Positions 8,474-17,234 are shown, counted from the stretch's first letter. The stretch: 64,000 nt of DNA from Kribbella pittospori (GCF_004331465.1 NZ_SJKB01000002.1:620001-684000), one strand, 5' to 3'. The notes: generated from the sequence alone by a model not told the origin. Translations and numbers: made by a program.

Positions 8474-9184
8474 ATGCGTGACACCTACCACGAGCAGCTC
8501 GACGACATCCTCGCCGAGCTGGAACGGATGACGCGCACGGTGTCCACCGCCGTACGCCGCTCGACCTCGGCCCTGCTGGAAGCCGACATCCGGATGGCCG
8601 AAGAGGTCATCGCGTCGGACATCCAGCTGGACGCGGCCGGCGAGGGCGTCGAGGAGAAGGTCTTCGAGCTGATGGCGCGGCAGTCGCCGGTCGCCAACGA
8701 ACTGCGGATGCTGGTCGCCGCGCTGCGAATGGTCGCCGACCTGGAGCGGATGGGCGACCTGGCCGCGCACGTGTCCAAGATCGCGCGGCTGCGCTACCCG
8801 TCGCCGGCCATCCCGGACGAACTGCACGACGTGATCCAGGAGATGGGCACGGTGGCCGGCAAGATGGTCGACGCCGCCGGTGACGTGATCAAGAGCCGCG
8901 ACGTCGAGGCAGCGAACAAGCTGGAGGCCACCGACGACCAGATGGACAAGCTGCGCACCAACCAGTTCCGGCTGATGATGGACGACGACTGGCCGCACGG
9001 CGTCGAGGTCGCGGTCGACATCGCGCTGCTCGGGCGGTACTACGAGCGCATCTCCGACCACGCGGTCTCGATGGCCCGCCGGGTCGTCTACCTGGTCACC
9101 GGCGAGCTCCCGGTCGCCATCGGCGGTACGGCGGCGGGCTCCGGCGCCGGCGCCTCCACGCCGAACCCCAACGGCACCAACTGA
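8474..9184 (+). CDS. phoU: Phosphate signalling protein PhoU
   Basis: A 236-residue PhoU with the two tandem three-helix repeats of the family. The repeats carry the acidic metal-binding signatures: ALRMVADLERMGDLAAHV in the first, and ALLGRYYERISDHAVSM in the second. PhoU damps the sensor kinase when phosphate is plentiful and modulates Pst. Start is ATG at 8474; the protein begins MRDTYHEQLD as in relatives. A strong terminator follows at 9195. Confidence 0.97.
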   Translation: MRDTYHEQLDDILAELERMTRTVSTAVRRSTSALLEADIRMAEEVIASDIQLDAAGEGVEEKVFELMARQSPVANELRMLVAALRMVADLERMGDLAAHVSKIARLRYPSPAIPDELHDVIQEMGTVAGKMVDAAGDVIKSRDVEAANKLEATDDQMDKLRTNQFRLMMDDDWPHGVEVAVDIALLGRYYERISDHAVSMARRVVYLVTGELPVAIGGTAAGSGAGASTPNPNGTN

Positions 9185-9194
9185 CCCAGACACC

Positions 9195-9233
9195 AAGGCG
9201 CCCCCGGCAGATTGTTGCCGGGGGCGCCTTTAT
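9195..9233 (+). terminator. Rho-independent terminator after phoU
   Basis: Perfect 13-bp stem (9197-9209 with 9216-9228), six-base loop, then TTTAT. It is preceded by AA, so it could also work weakly in reverse. Confidence 0.9.
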
Positions 9234-9248
9234 GTGCCGGGTTTCCGA

Positions 9249-9254
9249 TAGCGT
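9249..9254 (+). promoter_or_regulatory. -10 element of the 73-aa gene, probable leaderless promoter
   Basis: TAGCGT seven bases before the ATG at 9262, directly behind the phoU terminator. Confidence 0.45.
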
Positions 9255-9261
9255 CCCTGCC

Positions 9262-9483
9262 ATGGACGAATCTGTCACCGAGCGGCTGGTCAACACCGAC
9301 GTGTCCGCCATGGACGGCGCCGAGATGCTCGCGCATCTCGACGCGGTGCAACAGCAGCTGAAGGCCCTCCAGGAGAGCAAACTCGCTCTTCTGGAGGACA
9401 ATCCTCAGCTCGTGGCCGCGAGTCCCGAGCTGCAGGCCCTGCTCGAGCAGCTTCGGGCGGAGGTCAGCGGCCCTGGTTCTTGA
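9262..9483 (+). CDS. Small conserved-looking acidic helical protein, unknown function
   Basis: A 73-residue protein that I do not recognise. It starts [19 protein letters not shown] and is mostly helical and acidic, with heptad-like Leu spacing through [18 protein letters not shown], suggesting a short coiled coil. No signal or membrane segment is present. An upstream in-frame ATG at 9232 is inside the terminator and was rejected. The last 20 bases overlap the end of the convergent gpmA gene. Confidence 0.6.
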   Translation: MDESVTERLVNTDVSAMDGAEMLAHLDAVQQQLKALQESKLALLEDNPQLVAASPELQALLEQLRAEVSGPGS

Positions 9484-10210
9484 CGGCTTCGATGGCTTCC
9501 TTGGCGGCCACCGGGTCGAGGTACTCGCCGCCCGGGGTGATCGGCTGGAAGTCCTCGTCCAGTTCGTAGTACAGCGGGATGCCGGTCGGGATGTTCAGGC
9601 CGACGACGGTCTTCTCGTCCAGGTTGTCCAGGTGCTTGACCAGGGCGCGCAGCGAGTTGCCGTGGGCGGCGACCAGGACGGTCTTGCCGACCCGCAGGTC
9701 CGGCACGATCGCGTCGTACCAGTAGGGCAGCATCCGCTCGACGACGTCCTTCAGGCATTCGGTCGTCGGCATGATGTCGGACGGGAGCCCGGCGTAGCGC
9801 GGGTCGCCGGCCTGGTCGTACTCCGAGCCGCGCTCGATCGGCGGCGGCGGGGTGTCGTAGGAACGGCGGAACAGCATGAACTGCTCCTCGCCGAGCTCCT
9901 CCAGGGTCTGCTTCTTGTCCTTGCCCTGCAGGCCGCCGTAGTGCCGCTCGTTCAGCCGCCAGGACCGGCGGACGTCGATCCACTGGCGGTCGGCGACCTC
10001 GAGGGCGATGGTCGCGGTCCGGATCGCCCGGCGCAGCACCGAGGTGTGCAGTACGTCGGGCAGCAGGTCGCGGTCACGCAGCAACTCGCCACCGCGCTGC
10101 GCCTCCTCGACGCCCTGGGCGTTCAGGTCGACGTCGACCCAGCCGGTGAAGAGGTTCTTGGCGTTCCAGTCGCTGTGGCCGTGGCGGAGCAGGATGAGGC
10201 GATAGGTCAT
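9464..10210 (-). CDS. gpmA: 2,3-bisphosphoglycerate-dependent phosphoglycerate mutase
   Basis: A 248-residue dPGM that interconverts 3- and 2-phosphoglycerate in glycolysis. The catalytic His is H10 in [23 protein letters not shown] holds the acid/base Glu and the Arg/Tyr substrate contacts, and [15 protein letters not shown] holds the second catalytic His. It lies next to the YbjN gene and mshA in the same order as in mycobacteria. The start is preceded by TAGTCT seven bases away. Confidence 0.97.
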   Translation of the reverse strand: MTYRLILLRHGHSDWNAKNLFTGWVDVDLNAQGVEEAQRGGELLRDRDLLPDVLHTSVLRRAIRTATIALEVADRQWIDVRRSWRLNERHYGGLQGKDKKQTLEELGEEQFMLFRRSYDTPPPPIERGSEYDQAGDPRYAGLPSDIMPTTECLKDVVERMLPYWYDAIVPDLRVGKTVLVAAHGNSLRALVKHLDNLDEKTVVGLNIPTGIPLYYELDEDFQPITPGGEYLDPVAAKEAIEAVKNQGR

Positions 10211-10217
10211 GGCCCTC

Positions 10218-10223
10218 AGACTA
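10218..10223 (-). promoter_or_regulatory. -10 element of gpmA, probable leaderless promoter
   Basis: TAGTCT on the minus strand, seven bases before the gpmA ATG; it overlaps the first bases of the end of the upstream YbjN gene. Confidence 0.4.
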
Positions 10224-10709
10224 CTTGGGCTCCAGCCAGCCTTTGAAAGCGTCCAGGTTGCGGGTGGATTCGCCGCGGGAGACGCGCCACTCGTACTCCT
10301 TGCGGATCGAGGACGCGAAGCCGAGTTCGAGGATCGTGTTGAACGACGAGTCGGCGTACTCGAGCACCGCGCCGAGCAATCGGTCCACCTCGGTCGGGGT
10401 GATCGCGTGCAGCGGGACCTTTCCGTCCAGGTGGATGTCTCCCAGGTGGTCGACCGCGAACGCGACGCCGTACATCTTCAGGTTCCGCTCCAGCAGCCAG
10501 CGGTAGACGGCCTCGTGGTTCTCGTCCGGGTGCCGGGCCACGAACGCGTGCACTTGCACCGCCTGCGCTCCGACGATCAATGAGACGGTCGTCTTCAGCT
10601 TCCGCTCGCCCGGCAGATCGGCGCTGAACTCCCCCGGACTGGTCTCGGTGAACTCGAGCTCGTTCTCGGTCAGCACCTGGCGGATCACGTCCGCCGCCGA
10701 AACTCTCAC
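10221..10709 (-). CDS. YbjN domain protein
   Basis: A 162-residue protein of the YbjN fold, related to type III secretion chaperones. It shows [19 protein letters not shown] at the N-terminus and the [21 protein letters not shown] segment common in the actinobacterial family. It is cytoplasmic and its biochemical role is unknown. The start overlaps the mshA stop by four bases, so it is coupled to mycothiol glycosyltransferase. The same pair is found in mycobacteria (mshA followed by the Rv0487 family). Confidence 0.85.
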   Translation of the reverse strand: MRVSAADVIRQVLTENELEFTETSPGEFSADLPGERKLKTTVSLIVGAQAVQVHAFVARHPDENHEAVYRWLLERNLKMYGVAFAVDHLGDIHLDGKVPLHAITPTEVDRLLGAVLEYADSSFNTILELGFASSIRKEYEWRVSRGESTRNLDAFKGWLEPK

Positions 10710-11998
10710 CCAGCCACCTCCGCGGCCAGCTCGGCCGCCATCGTCTCCGTCGCCGTCCGGTACGCGTCCAGCGTCTTCTTGGCGGTCAGTTCCCAGCCGA
10801 AGGCCTGCGCATGCTTGACCGCCGCCCGGCTCATCGTCTCGCGGGTGTGCGGATCCGTCGCGATCCGGGCCAGCGCGTCGGCGAACTCACCGACCGCGTG
10901 GCCCCGCACGAGCAGCCCGGTCTGCCGGTCCACGACCGCGGTCGTCAGGCCGCCGACGGCCGCCGCAACAACCGGCGTACCGCAGGCCTGGGCCTCCAGC
11001 GCGACCAGCCCGAAGGATTCCGAGTACGACGGAACGCAGACAACCGATGCGGCCCGGTACCACTGCGCCAGACCTGGCCGCTCCATCGGCTTCACGAACC
11101 GCGTCACGTCGTCGACGCCCAGCGCCCGGGCCAGCTCCGCGTGCGACTCCGGGTGCTCCATCCCGTTGCCGGATGGGCCGCCGATGATCGCGACGACCAG
11201 CCGGCTCCGCAACGACGGATCCTGCTCGAGCATCCGCGCGGCGGCCCGGATCAGCAGATCGGGCGCCTTCAGCGGCTGGATCCGGCCGACGAATGCCAGT
11301 ACGACGGCGTCCTCGGGTACGCCGACCGCACGCCGGGCCTCGGCCTGGTCGCCGGGGCTGAACATGTCCAGATCCACGCCGGGGTTGACCACACCGACCT
11401 TCGCGGGCTGAGCGCCGTACAGGGTGATGAGCTCGTTGGCCTCATCGTCGGTGTTGGCCAGCAGCCGGTCCGCGGCCTCGACCACCTGCTCCTCACCCAG
11501 CAATCGCGCCGGCGGCTCGGGTACGTCGTCCTCCGCGAGGCTGGCGTTCTTCACCTTCGCCATGGTGTGCATGGTGTGGACGAGTGGCACGGCCCAGCGG
11601 TCGCGGGCGAGCAGCCCGACCTGGCCGGAGAGCCAGTAGTGCGAGTGGATCACGTCGTACCAGCCGGGCTCGTGGATCGCCTCGGCGCGCAGTACGGCCC
11701 GAGCGAACGTGCACAGCTGGGCGGGGAGCTCGTTCTTGCTCAGGCCCTCGTACGGCCCGGCGGCGACGTTGCGGACCACAACGCCCGGCATCAGCTCGAC
11801 TCTGGCGGGCAGCGCCGACGAGGTCGCCCGGGTGAAGACGTCGACCTCGATCCCCAGCCCGGCAAGCCGTTTCGACAACTCGACCACGTAGACGTTCATC
11901 CCACCGGCATCACCGGTCCCCGGCTGATCCAGCGGCGACGTGTGCAGGCTGATCATCGCAACCCGCCGAACGGGACGGTCAGCGGACGGTACGGTCAC
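10706..11998 (-). CDS. mshA: D-inositol-3-phosphate glycosyltransferase
   Basis: A 430-residue GT4/GT-B glycosyltransferase for the first committed step of mycothiol synthesis: transfer of N-acetylglucosamine from UDP-GlcNAc to inositol 3-phosphate. MshA signatures are [24 protein letters not shown], here shown by [14 protein letters not shown], the HSHYWLSG motif, [15 protein letters not shown] and the C-terminal EX7E motif in [17 protein letters not shown]. Start is GTG at 11998 with TACCCT six bases upstream. Confidence 0.96.
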   Translation of the reverse strand: MTVPSADRPVRRVAMISLHTSPLDQPGTGDAGGMNVYVVELSKRLAGLGIEVDVFTRATSSALPARVELMPGVVVRNVAAGPYEGLSKNELPAQLCTFARAVLRAEAIHEPGWYDVIHSHYWLSGQVGLLARDRWAVPLVHTMHTMAKVKNASLAEDDVPEPPARLLGEEQVVEAADRLLANTDDEANELITLYGAQPAKVGVVNPGVDLDMFSPGDQAEARRAVGVPEDAVVLAFVGRIQPLKAPDLLIRAAARMLEQDPSLRSRLVVAIIGGPSGNGMEHPESHAELARALGVDDVTRFVKPMERPGLAQWYRAASVVCVPSYSESFGLVALEAQACGTPVVAAAVGGLTTAVVDRQTGLLVRGHAVGEFADALARIATDPHTRETMSRAAVKHAQAFGWELTAKKTLDAYRTATETMAAELAAEVAG

Positions 11999-12004
11999 GT
12001 GGTC

Positions 12005-12010
12005 AGGGTA
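12005..12010 (-). promoter_or_regulatory. -10 element of mshA, probable leaderless promoter
   Basis: TACCCT on the minus strand, six bases before the GTG start of mshA. Confidence 0.5.
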
Positions 12011-12091
12011 ACTCCGGCGACGTCAGGTGGGTCTACCACCACCACGATCGAGGGATTCGCTCCACTGCGCTCGAGGCGGCGCGCCGAAAGC

Positions 12092-13093
12092 ATGGATCAC
12101 ATGCGTAGAGTCCTCGAAGAAGTGCGGTCCTGGCATCGTCCGCTGATGGTCATGGTGCTGGCCATGGCCGGTCTCGTCCTGACGGCCGGCGTCGGCCTGG
12201 TCGCCGACCACCGCGAGATCCTCAACGAGTCCGTGTGGCTCAAGCCGTTCAAGTTCGGCATCGCGTTCGTCCTGTATGGCGCGACCCTCGCCTGGCTGGT
12301 GTCCCGGCTGCGCAAGGCGAAGCGTTTCGGTTGGTGGGTGGGTACGGCGTTCGCGGTCACCGGCGTGGTGGACGTCGGGTTCATCGCCGTCCAAGCGGCC
12401 CGCGGCACGTTCAGCCACTTCAACGACAACACCGACACCTTCAACCAGGTCGGCCAGCGGATCTTCATGTCCGGCGTCCTCGGCCTGTTCGGCGCCAGCC
12501 TGGTGATCGCGGTCATGCTGTTGTTCCAGCGGGTCGGCGACGCACCCCTGAACCGCGCGATCCGGGTCGGCCTCGGCCTGGCGGTGGCCGGGATGGGGAT
12601 CGCCTTCTACCTGGTGGGCGCGAACTCCGACCGGCAGCAGGTGACCGACGCCTACGGCCACCCGGTCACGCTCGCGGGCAGTCATGGCATCGGCGTCGAG
12701 GCCGGCGGGCCCGGGATGCCGTTGACGCACTGGAGCACCGTCGGTGGCGACCTGCGCATCCCGCACTTCGTCGGGCTGCACGCGATCCACGCGCTGCTGA
12801 TCGCCGTACTGATTCTGACCCTCCTGTCCCGACGGGTGGCGTGGCTGCGTCCCGAGCGGGTCCGCGCGCGCCTCGTGGGTGTGGCCGCCTTCGCCTACAC
12901 GGGGTTGATGGTCACCGTGACGGTCCAGGCGTTCCGTGGTCAGTCGCTGATCCACCCCGACGTACAGACCCTGGGCATGCTGGCGGGCTTCGTCGCGATC
13001 AGCCTCGCGGCCCTGGCCGCGGTCGTCGGATCGGCTCGTCGCCAGGCCGCGGTCGCCGATCGGACAGAGCGCGTGCTGGTCCAGCAGGTTTGA
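12092..13093 (+). CDS. Polytopic membrane protein, unknown function
   Basis: A 333-residue protein with about eight hydrophobic segments, roughly at 18-38, 46-67, 75-96, 120-145, 155-175, 212-236, 245-266 and 280-305. The second segment begins WLKPFKFGIAF. I know no characterised family for it. Charged His and Asp residues sit in the long loop between segments five and six (GSHGIGVEAGGPG and THWSTVGG). A second ATG at 12101 would shorten it by three residues. It diverges from mshA; no clear promoter is seen. Confidence 0.75.
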   Translation: MDHMRRVLEEVRSWHRPLMVMVLAMAGLVLTAGVGLVADHREILNESVWLKPFKFGIAFVLYGATLAWLVSRLRKAKRFGWWVGTAFAVTGVVDVGFIAVQAARGTFSHFNDNTDTFNQVGQRIFMSGVLGLFGASLVIAVMLLFQRVGDAPLNRAIRVGLGLAVAGMGIAFYLVGANSDRQQVTDAYGHPVTLAGSHGIGVEAGGPGMPLTHWSTVGGDLRIPHFVGLHAIHALLIAVLILTLLSRRVAWLRPERVRARLVGVAAFAYTGLMVTVTVQAFRGQSLIHPDVQTLGMLAGFVAISLAALAAVVGSARRQAAVADRTERVLVQQV

Positions 13094-13105
13094 GAGACTC
13101 GGCCT

Positions 13106-13855
13106 ATGACTTCGAGCAGCCGTCCTCTTGCCGTGGTGACCGGAGCGAGCAGTGGGATCGGGGCCGCGTCGGCGCGGTACCTGGCCCGTGAGGGGTTCGA
13201 GGTGGTGTGTGCGGCCCGTCGGCTGGACCGGATCGAGGCGCTGGCGAAGGAGATCGACGGGCGTGCGGTGCAGTGCGACGTCACGTCCGCGGAGGACGTG
13301 GCGGCGCTGGCCGAGGCGGTCGGTGAGCAGTTGCAGGTGCTGGTGAACGACGCCGGTGGCGCGTTCGGGTTCGAGCCGGTCGCGGACGCGGACCTCGAGG
13401 CCTGGCGGCAGATGTACGAGGTGAACGTGATCGGCGTCGCCGCGGTCACCAAGTCGTTGCTCCCGGCCCTTGTCGCCGGGAAGGGCACGATCATCGTGAT
13501 GGGATCCACCGCCGGCCAGGTCGCCTACGAGGGCGGCGGTGGGTACGTCGCCGCGAAGCACGCGGCCAAGGCCGTCGTCGACACCCTGCGCCTGGAACTG
13601 TTCGACCAGCCGGTGCGGGTCTGCGAGATCGCCCCCGGCATGGTCCGCAGCGAGGGCTTCGCGCTGACCCGCTTCAGCGGCGACCAGGCCAAAGCCGACG
13701 CCGTGTACGCCGGAGTGGGCGAACCACTCACCTCCGAGGACATCGCCGACATCGTCGCCTGGATCGCGACCCGCCCGTCGCACGTGAACATCGACCGGAT
13801 CACGGTCCGCCCCCGCGCCCAGGCCGCGCAGCACAAGGTTCACCGGGTGCAGTAA
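13106..13855 (+). CDS. SDR family NAD(P)-dependent oxidoreductase
   Basis: A 249-residue classical short-chain dehydrogenase. It has the dinucleotide-binding TGASSGIG, the NDAGG variant of the NNAG motif, Ser in MGSTAGQ, and the catalytic YVAAK. AARRLDR after the second strand suggests NADP preference. The N-terminus resembles the serine/3-hydroxy acid dehydrogenase (YdfG) branch. It starts 12 bases after the membrane protein stop and is probably cotranscribed, although GAGACT six bases before the ATG may give a leaderless start too. Confidence 0.92.
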   Translation: MTSSSRPLAVVTGASSGIGAASARYLAREGFEVVCAARRLDRIEALAKEIDGRAVQCDVTSAEDVAALAEAVGEQLQVLVNDAGGAFGFEPVADADLEAWRQMYEVNVIGVAAVTKSLLPALVAGKGTIIVMGSTAGQVAYEGGGGYVAAKHAAKAVVDTLRLELFDQPVRVCEIAPGMVRSEGFALTRFSGDQAKADAVYAGVGEPLTSEDIADIVAWIATRPSHVNIDRITVRPRAQAAQHKVHRVQ

Positions 13856-13897
13856 CAGCGCCGTACCTCCCTGACGTGAGCGGCCTCACGGCCATCC

Positions 13898-13915
13898 TGC
13901 TTGCAATTGCAAGCA
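13898..13915. promoter_or_regulatory. Palindromic operator upstream of the XRE regulator
   Basis: Perfect 18-bp palindrome TGCTTGCAATTGCAAGCA ending 21 bp before the XRE gene start. It overlaps where a -35 would lie for a TSS close to the start codon, so autoregulation by the XRE protein is the simplest reading. Confidence 0.65.
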
Positions 13916-13936
13916 CTCTGCTAGCACACTGGACGC

Positions 13937-14380
13937 ATGGCCAGGTTGAGTGATCGCGTCGCAGGTTCGGTGGGCTCCGTCGGGGAGTACCTCGCCGAGC
14001 AGCGACGGAACGCGCAGCTGTCGTTGCGGCAGTTGTCCGACCTGGCCGGTGTGTCGAACCCGTACCTCAGCCAGATCGAGCGCGGCCTGCGGAAACCCTC
14101 GGCCGACGTACTGCAACAGCTCGCGAAGGCACTGCGGATCTCCGCGGAGACCCTGTACGTGCGGGCCGGCATCCTCGACCCGGACGACGGTTCGGACGGC
14201 CGGAGTGCTTCCGGTGTGGTCGAAGCGGTGCTGCTCGATCCCGTCCTGAACGAGCGGCAGAAGCGTGTCCTGCTGGACGTCTACGCGTCCTTCGTCCGTG
14301 AGAACACGCCCTCCGACGAGCCGGCCGCGGCCAAACCGACGGCCAGGAAATCCCCGGCAAGCAAACGCACCACCAAGTAA
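13937..14380 (+). CDS. XRE family transcriptional regulator
   Basis: A 147-residue protein. The helix-turn-helix spans about 16-72 (LAEQRRNAQLSLRQLSD, then GVSNPYLSQIERG), followed by a short helical region and a Lys/Ala/Pro tail. It resembles the regulator found directly upstream of the heparin-binding hemagglutinin gene in mycobacteria (Rv0474 family), and the next gene here is HbhA-like. The 18-bp palindrome ahead of it probably serves as its own operator. Confidence 0.88.
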   Translation: MARLSDRVAGSVGSVGEYLAEQRRNAQLSLRQLSDLAGVSNPYLSQIERGLRKPSADVLQQLAKALRISAETLYVRAGILDPDDGSDGRSASGVVEAVLLDPVLNERQKRVLLDVYASFVRENTPSDEPAAAKPTARKSPASKRTTK

Positions 14381-14415
14381 TCGCATCCTGCTGCAAACAC
14401 CCGAGGAGAAGCCTG

Positions 14416-14937
14416 ATGGCTACCCGTACGCCTGTCACCCCGTTCTACGCGATCGCCGGCGCCGGCGACCTCGCGGTGGAGAAGTTCCGCGCGGTCAGCG
14501 AGGACGTCACCGCCCGGTTCGCCAAGCTGGACCAGAAGACCCTGCAGACCGAACTGACCAAGGCGCAGTCCGAGGTCACCAAGCGCTTCGACGCCTTCGT
14601 GGCCGACGCGAAGACCGCCCCGGCCAAGCTGCGTGAGCTGCCCGCGGTCGCGCAGGCCGGTTTCACCACCGTGCTCGGCCAGGCCGAGGAGACCTACGAG
14701 GACCTGGCCGGCCGCGGCAAGGACCTGGTCGAGCGGATCCGCAGCCAGAAGGCCACCGAGGACCTGGTCACCCAGGCCAAGACCACGGTGAGCAAGGCGA
14801 AGGCGACCCGCACCACCGCGAAGAAGACCGCCCAGACCGCGACCCGCAACGTCAAGGCGACCGCGACCAGCGCCCGCAAGACCGCGAAGACGGCCTCCAA
14901 GGCGGCCACGGACGCTGCCGACAAGGTCGGCGACTGA
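14416..14937 (+). CDS. Heparin-binding hemagglutinin (HbhA)-like protein
   Basis: A 173-residue, almost wholly helical protein. The N-terminal two thirds form a coiled coil and the tail from about 125 is rich in Lys, Ala and Thr (KTTVSKAKATRTTAKKT), the HbhA pattern. In mycobacteria the Lys tail binds sulfated glycans and the protein is surface-linked; in a soil organism it may bind DNA or membranes instead, so function is inferred from family only. No signal peptide, as in HbhA. aggaga lies before the ATG. Confidence 0.8.
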   Translation: MATRTPVTPFYAIAGAGDLAVEKFRAVSEDVTARFAKLDQKTLQTELTKAQSEVTKRFDAFVADAKTAPAKLRELPAVAQAGFTTVLGQAEETYEDLAGRGKDLVERIRSQKATEDLVTQAKTTVSKAKATRTTAKKTAQTATRNVKATATSARKTAKTASKAATDAADKVGD

Positions 14938-14950
14938 CGGTAGTTTTCCC

Positions 14951-15003
14951 GACCGGGTGGCCCCGATCTGCGAGCCAGCAGAGGTGGGCCGCCCGGTCTT
15001 TCG
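14951..15003 (+). terminator. Terminator after the HbhA-like gene
   Basis: A 12-bp stem with one G-T pair (14951-14962 with 14987-14998), 24-base loop, followed by TTTCGG. Confidence 0.7.
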
Positions 15004-15005
15004 GT

Positions 15006-15011
15006 TAGGCT
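15006..15011 (+). promoter_or_regulatory. -10 element of the DUF2516 gene, probable leaderless promoter
   Basis: TAGGCT seven bases before the ATG at 15019, right behind the preceding terminator. A GTG at 15013 is too close to this hexamer to be the start of a transcript beginning here. Confidence 0.5.
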
Positions 15012-15018
15012 CGTGTGC

Positions 15019-15369
15019 ATGCTCCCACTCGCTACGTTCCCGAACCTCTTTCCCGGGTTCGCAGGTCCGCTCGAGATCATCTGGTGGGTGCTGCTCGGAC
15101 TCAAGCTGGTCGCGCTGCTGGACGCCGCGTTCCGGCCACGGGCGGTGTTCGTCGCCGCCGACAAGCTGACCAAACCCGGCTGGATGCTGATCCTGATCGT
15201 GTTCACGCTCAGTCAGATCTTCCAGGGCTGGCTCAGCTTCTTCGGCCTGATCGGCATCGTCGCCGCCGGTGTCTACCTGGTCGACGCGCGGCCCGCCCTG
15301 CGCGCCGCCTCCGGCCGCGGCCGGGGCGGCTGGGGCATCCGGCGCCGCCGCGGACCGCGCCCGCTCTGA
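15019..15369 (+). CDS. DUF2516 family small membrane protein
   Basis: A 116-residue protein with three hydrophobic segments (about 14-34, 50-70, 73-90) and an Arg/Gly-rich basic tail. It matches the short membrane protein that follows hbhA in mycobacteria (Rv0476 family). Function unknown. Its stop lies inside the first copy of a 31-bp tandem repeat. Confidence 0.8.
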   Translation: MLPLATFPNLFPGFAGPLEIIWWVLLGLKLVALLDAAFRPRAVFVAADKLTKPGWMLILIVFTLSQIFQGWLSFFGLIGIVAAGVYLVDARPALRAASGRGRGGWGIRRRRGPRPL

Positions 15370-15412
15370 AGCCGTACGAGCCGGACCGCGGCCGCTCTGA
15401 AGCCCTACGAGC
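15351..15412. repeat. 31-bp tandem duplication at a convergent gene junction
   Basis: Positions 15351-15381 and 15382-15412 are two adjacent copies differing at two bases (by eye). The first copy holds the end of the DUF2516 gene; the second holds the end of the L,D-transpeptidase gene, whose stop depends on one of the two differing bases. Confidence 0.85.
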
Positions 15413-16205
15413 GGTAGACGATCACCTTGTCGCCGACGTTGACCTCGTCGAACAGGACCTTGATCTTGCCCAGGTCCCGGACGTTCACGCAGCCGTGCGA
15501 GGCGCCGTTGTAGCCGCGGGCCGCGAAGTCCGACGAGTAGTGCACCGCCTGGCCGCCGCTGAAGAACATCGCGTACGGCATCTTCGAGTCGTACAGCTTG
15601 GAGACGTGGTTGCGGCTCTTCCAGCCGACCGTGAAGCTGCCCTCGCGGGTCGCCGTCTTCACCGCGCCGAACCGGACGTCCAGCTGCATCTTCACCACAC
15701 CGTCGACGACGTACCGCAGCTTGCGGGTGGTCTTGTCGATGCAGAGCGCCACTCCGGTCGCGCAGCGTGCATCCAGCTTCTTGCCGTTGACCACCGGCGC
15801 CGGCGGGAAGAGTTCGGTCTGGGTCGGCTCGTGGGTGGCCGCGGACAGCTTGTTCCAGGTGTTCTGGTCGACGTACCCGAGCTGCGGGATGCCCTTGGAC
15901 TTCTGGAACTTCTTCACCGCGGACCGGGTCATGGTGCCGAAGTCGTTGTCCTGGTAGCGCTTCTCCAGCAACTTCAGCTGGACCAGCCGGGCCTCGACCT
16001 TGCGCACCGACGTGCCGGAGGAGCCGTTCTTGTACAGCGCCTTCGGGTAGATCGGCAGTTCGCCACTCACCTCGAACGGCACCGTCTTCAGGTCCGTCGT
16101 GGCGGTCGGCGCCGCAGTTGCGCTCATTCCGAGACCAGCAAGTGCCGCAATCACGGTGCCGGAGACGACACCGGCCAGCACGTTGCGAATGATCAGCGCG
16201 CGCAT
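15405..16205 (-). CDS. L,D-transpeptidase with peptidoglycan-binding domain
   Basis: A 266-residue exported enzyme. Residues 1-32 are a signal peptide; 45-125 form a PG_binding_1 domain (VRKVEARLVQLKLLEKRY; FGTMTRSAVKKFQKSKG); the C-terminal YkuD domain has the catalytic motif SHGCVNVRD with the Cys nucleophile and an upstream His in AVHYSSDFAARGYNG. It makes 3-3 crosslinks or attaches proteins to peptidoglycan. A good ribosome site (aaagggg) precedes the ATG. A second, domain-poor paralogue lies at 17732. Confidence 0.93.
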   Translation of the reverse strand: MRALIIRNVLAGVVSGTVIAALAGLGMSATAAPTATTDLKTVPFEVSGELPIYPKALYKNGSSGTSVRKVEARLVQLKLLEKRYQDNDFGTMTRSAVKKFQKSKGIPQLGYVDQNTWNKLSAATHEPTQTELFPPAPVVNGKKLDARCATGVALCIDKTTRKLRYVVDGVVKMQLDVRFGAVKTATREGSFTVGWKSRNHVSKLYDSKMPYAMFFSGGQAVHYSSDFAARGYNGASHGCVNVRDLGKIKVLFDEVNVGDKVIVYRS

Positions 16206-16336
16206 CGGAAAACCCCTTTGGTAGACCCCGTCCTACCTACATAGGACGTCCTCACCGGTCTTTTGGTTGGCGGTCCAGCGTAGGTTGAGATCTGCGAATT
16301 GTGCATCTGTTGTGAGCAAGTCGTGACCGAGGCGGG

Positions 16337-17221
16337 GTGCTGAGCGCTGTGACAGCGGGCGAGTACGACGAGATCGATGTCCACGGTGTCCGCCTCGCAT
16401 ACCGCAGCACCGGCAGTGGGCCGCCGGTCGTCTTTCTGCACGGCAACCCCACCTCGTCGTACCTGTGGCGGAACGTCCTCGAACCCGTCTCCGCGGTCGC
16501 GCGGTGTGTGGCCCTCGACCTGGCCGGCATGGGGCGCTCGGCCCCGTCGACGGCTGATCCGGCCGAACGGTACCGGTTTGCCGACCACCGCCGGTACGTC
16601 GACGGGTTCTTCGACACGATGGGCCTGACCAGCGGGGTGACACTGGTCGGCCACGACTGGGGTGGAGTGCTCGCGGTCGACTGGGCGCGCCGGCACCCGG
16701 GCGCGGTCCGGGGAATCGCCTACCTGGAGACCCTGATCGCCCCCGTGACGTGGGACGGGCCGAACGCACCGGCTCCGGAGCTGTTCCGCAAGCTACGTGG
16801 GCCAGAGGGCGAGCAGTTGGTGCTGGAGCAGAACGTCTTCGTCGAGACAGTCCTGCCGAGCGGGATCCTGCGCACTCTGCGGGACGACGAGCTGGCCGTC
16901 TACCGCGCGCCGTACGAGCAGCCCGGTGAGTCCCGCCGGCCCACTCTGACCTGGGCACGGGAGATTCCCATCGACGGTACGCCTGCCGACGTCCACGACA
17001 TCGTGGCCGCCAACGCCACCTGGATGGCCGCTGCCCCGGTCCCGAAGCTGTTCATCAACGCGGAGCCGGGCGCGCTGCTCACCGGACCGCTCCGGGAACA
17101 GTGTCGCCGATGGCCGCACCAGCGCGAGGTCACCGTGGCCGGCCTGCATTTCCTGCCCGAGGACTCCGCGGCGGACATCGCCGCCGCCCTCCTCGACTGG
17201 CTGCCCACCTGTTTCGACTGA
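16337..17221 (+). CDS. Haloalkane dehalogenase (HLD-II type alpha/beta hydrolase)
   Basis: A 294-residue enzyme, the normal length. All catalytic elements are visible: nucleophile D107 with halide-binding W108 in VGHDWGGV, halide-binding N37 in HGNPTSSYLWRN, acid E131 in AYLETLIAP (the subfamily II position) and base H271 in GLHFLPEDS. The enzyme hydrolyses carbon-halogen bonds to alcohol plus halide. The start is GTG at 16337; a later GTG at 16349 is possible. It is followed 13 bases later by the macrodomain gene and is likely cotranscribed. Confidence 0.92.
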   Translation: MLSAVTAGEYDEIDVHGVRLAYRSTGSGPPVVFLHGNPTSSYLWRNVLEPVSAVARCVALDLAGMGRSAPSTADPAERYRFADHRRYVDGFFDTMGLTSGVTLVGHDWGGVLAVDWARRHPGAVRGIAYLETLIAPVTWDGPNAPAPELFRKLRGPEGEQLVLEQNVFVETVLPSGILRTLRDDELAVYRAPYEQPGESRRPTLTWAREIPIDGTPADVHDIVAANATWMAAAPVPKLFINAEPGALLTGPLREQCRRWPHQREVTVAGLHFLPEDSAADIAAALLDWLPTCFD

Positions 17222-17234
17222 CGAGGAGACCGCC

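Noticed and set aside
10811..12091. Long plus-strand open frame over mshA leading into the membrane gene at 12092
   Set aside because: It is the antisense shadow of mshA and the GC skew of codon positions makes it open; only the part from 12092 has hydrophobic helices.
12023..13843. 606-residue minus-strand open frame
   Set aside because: Shadow of the membrane protein and SDR genes; Asp/Arg/His-rich with no domain.
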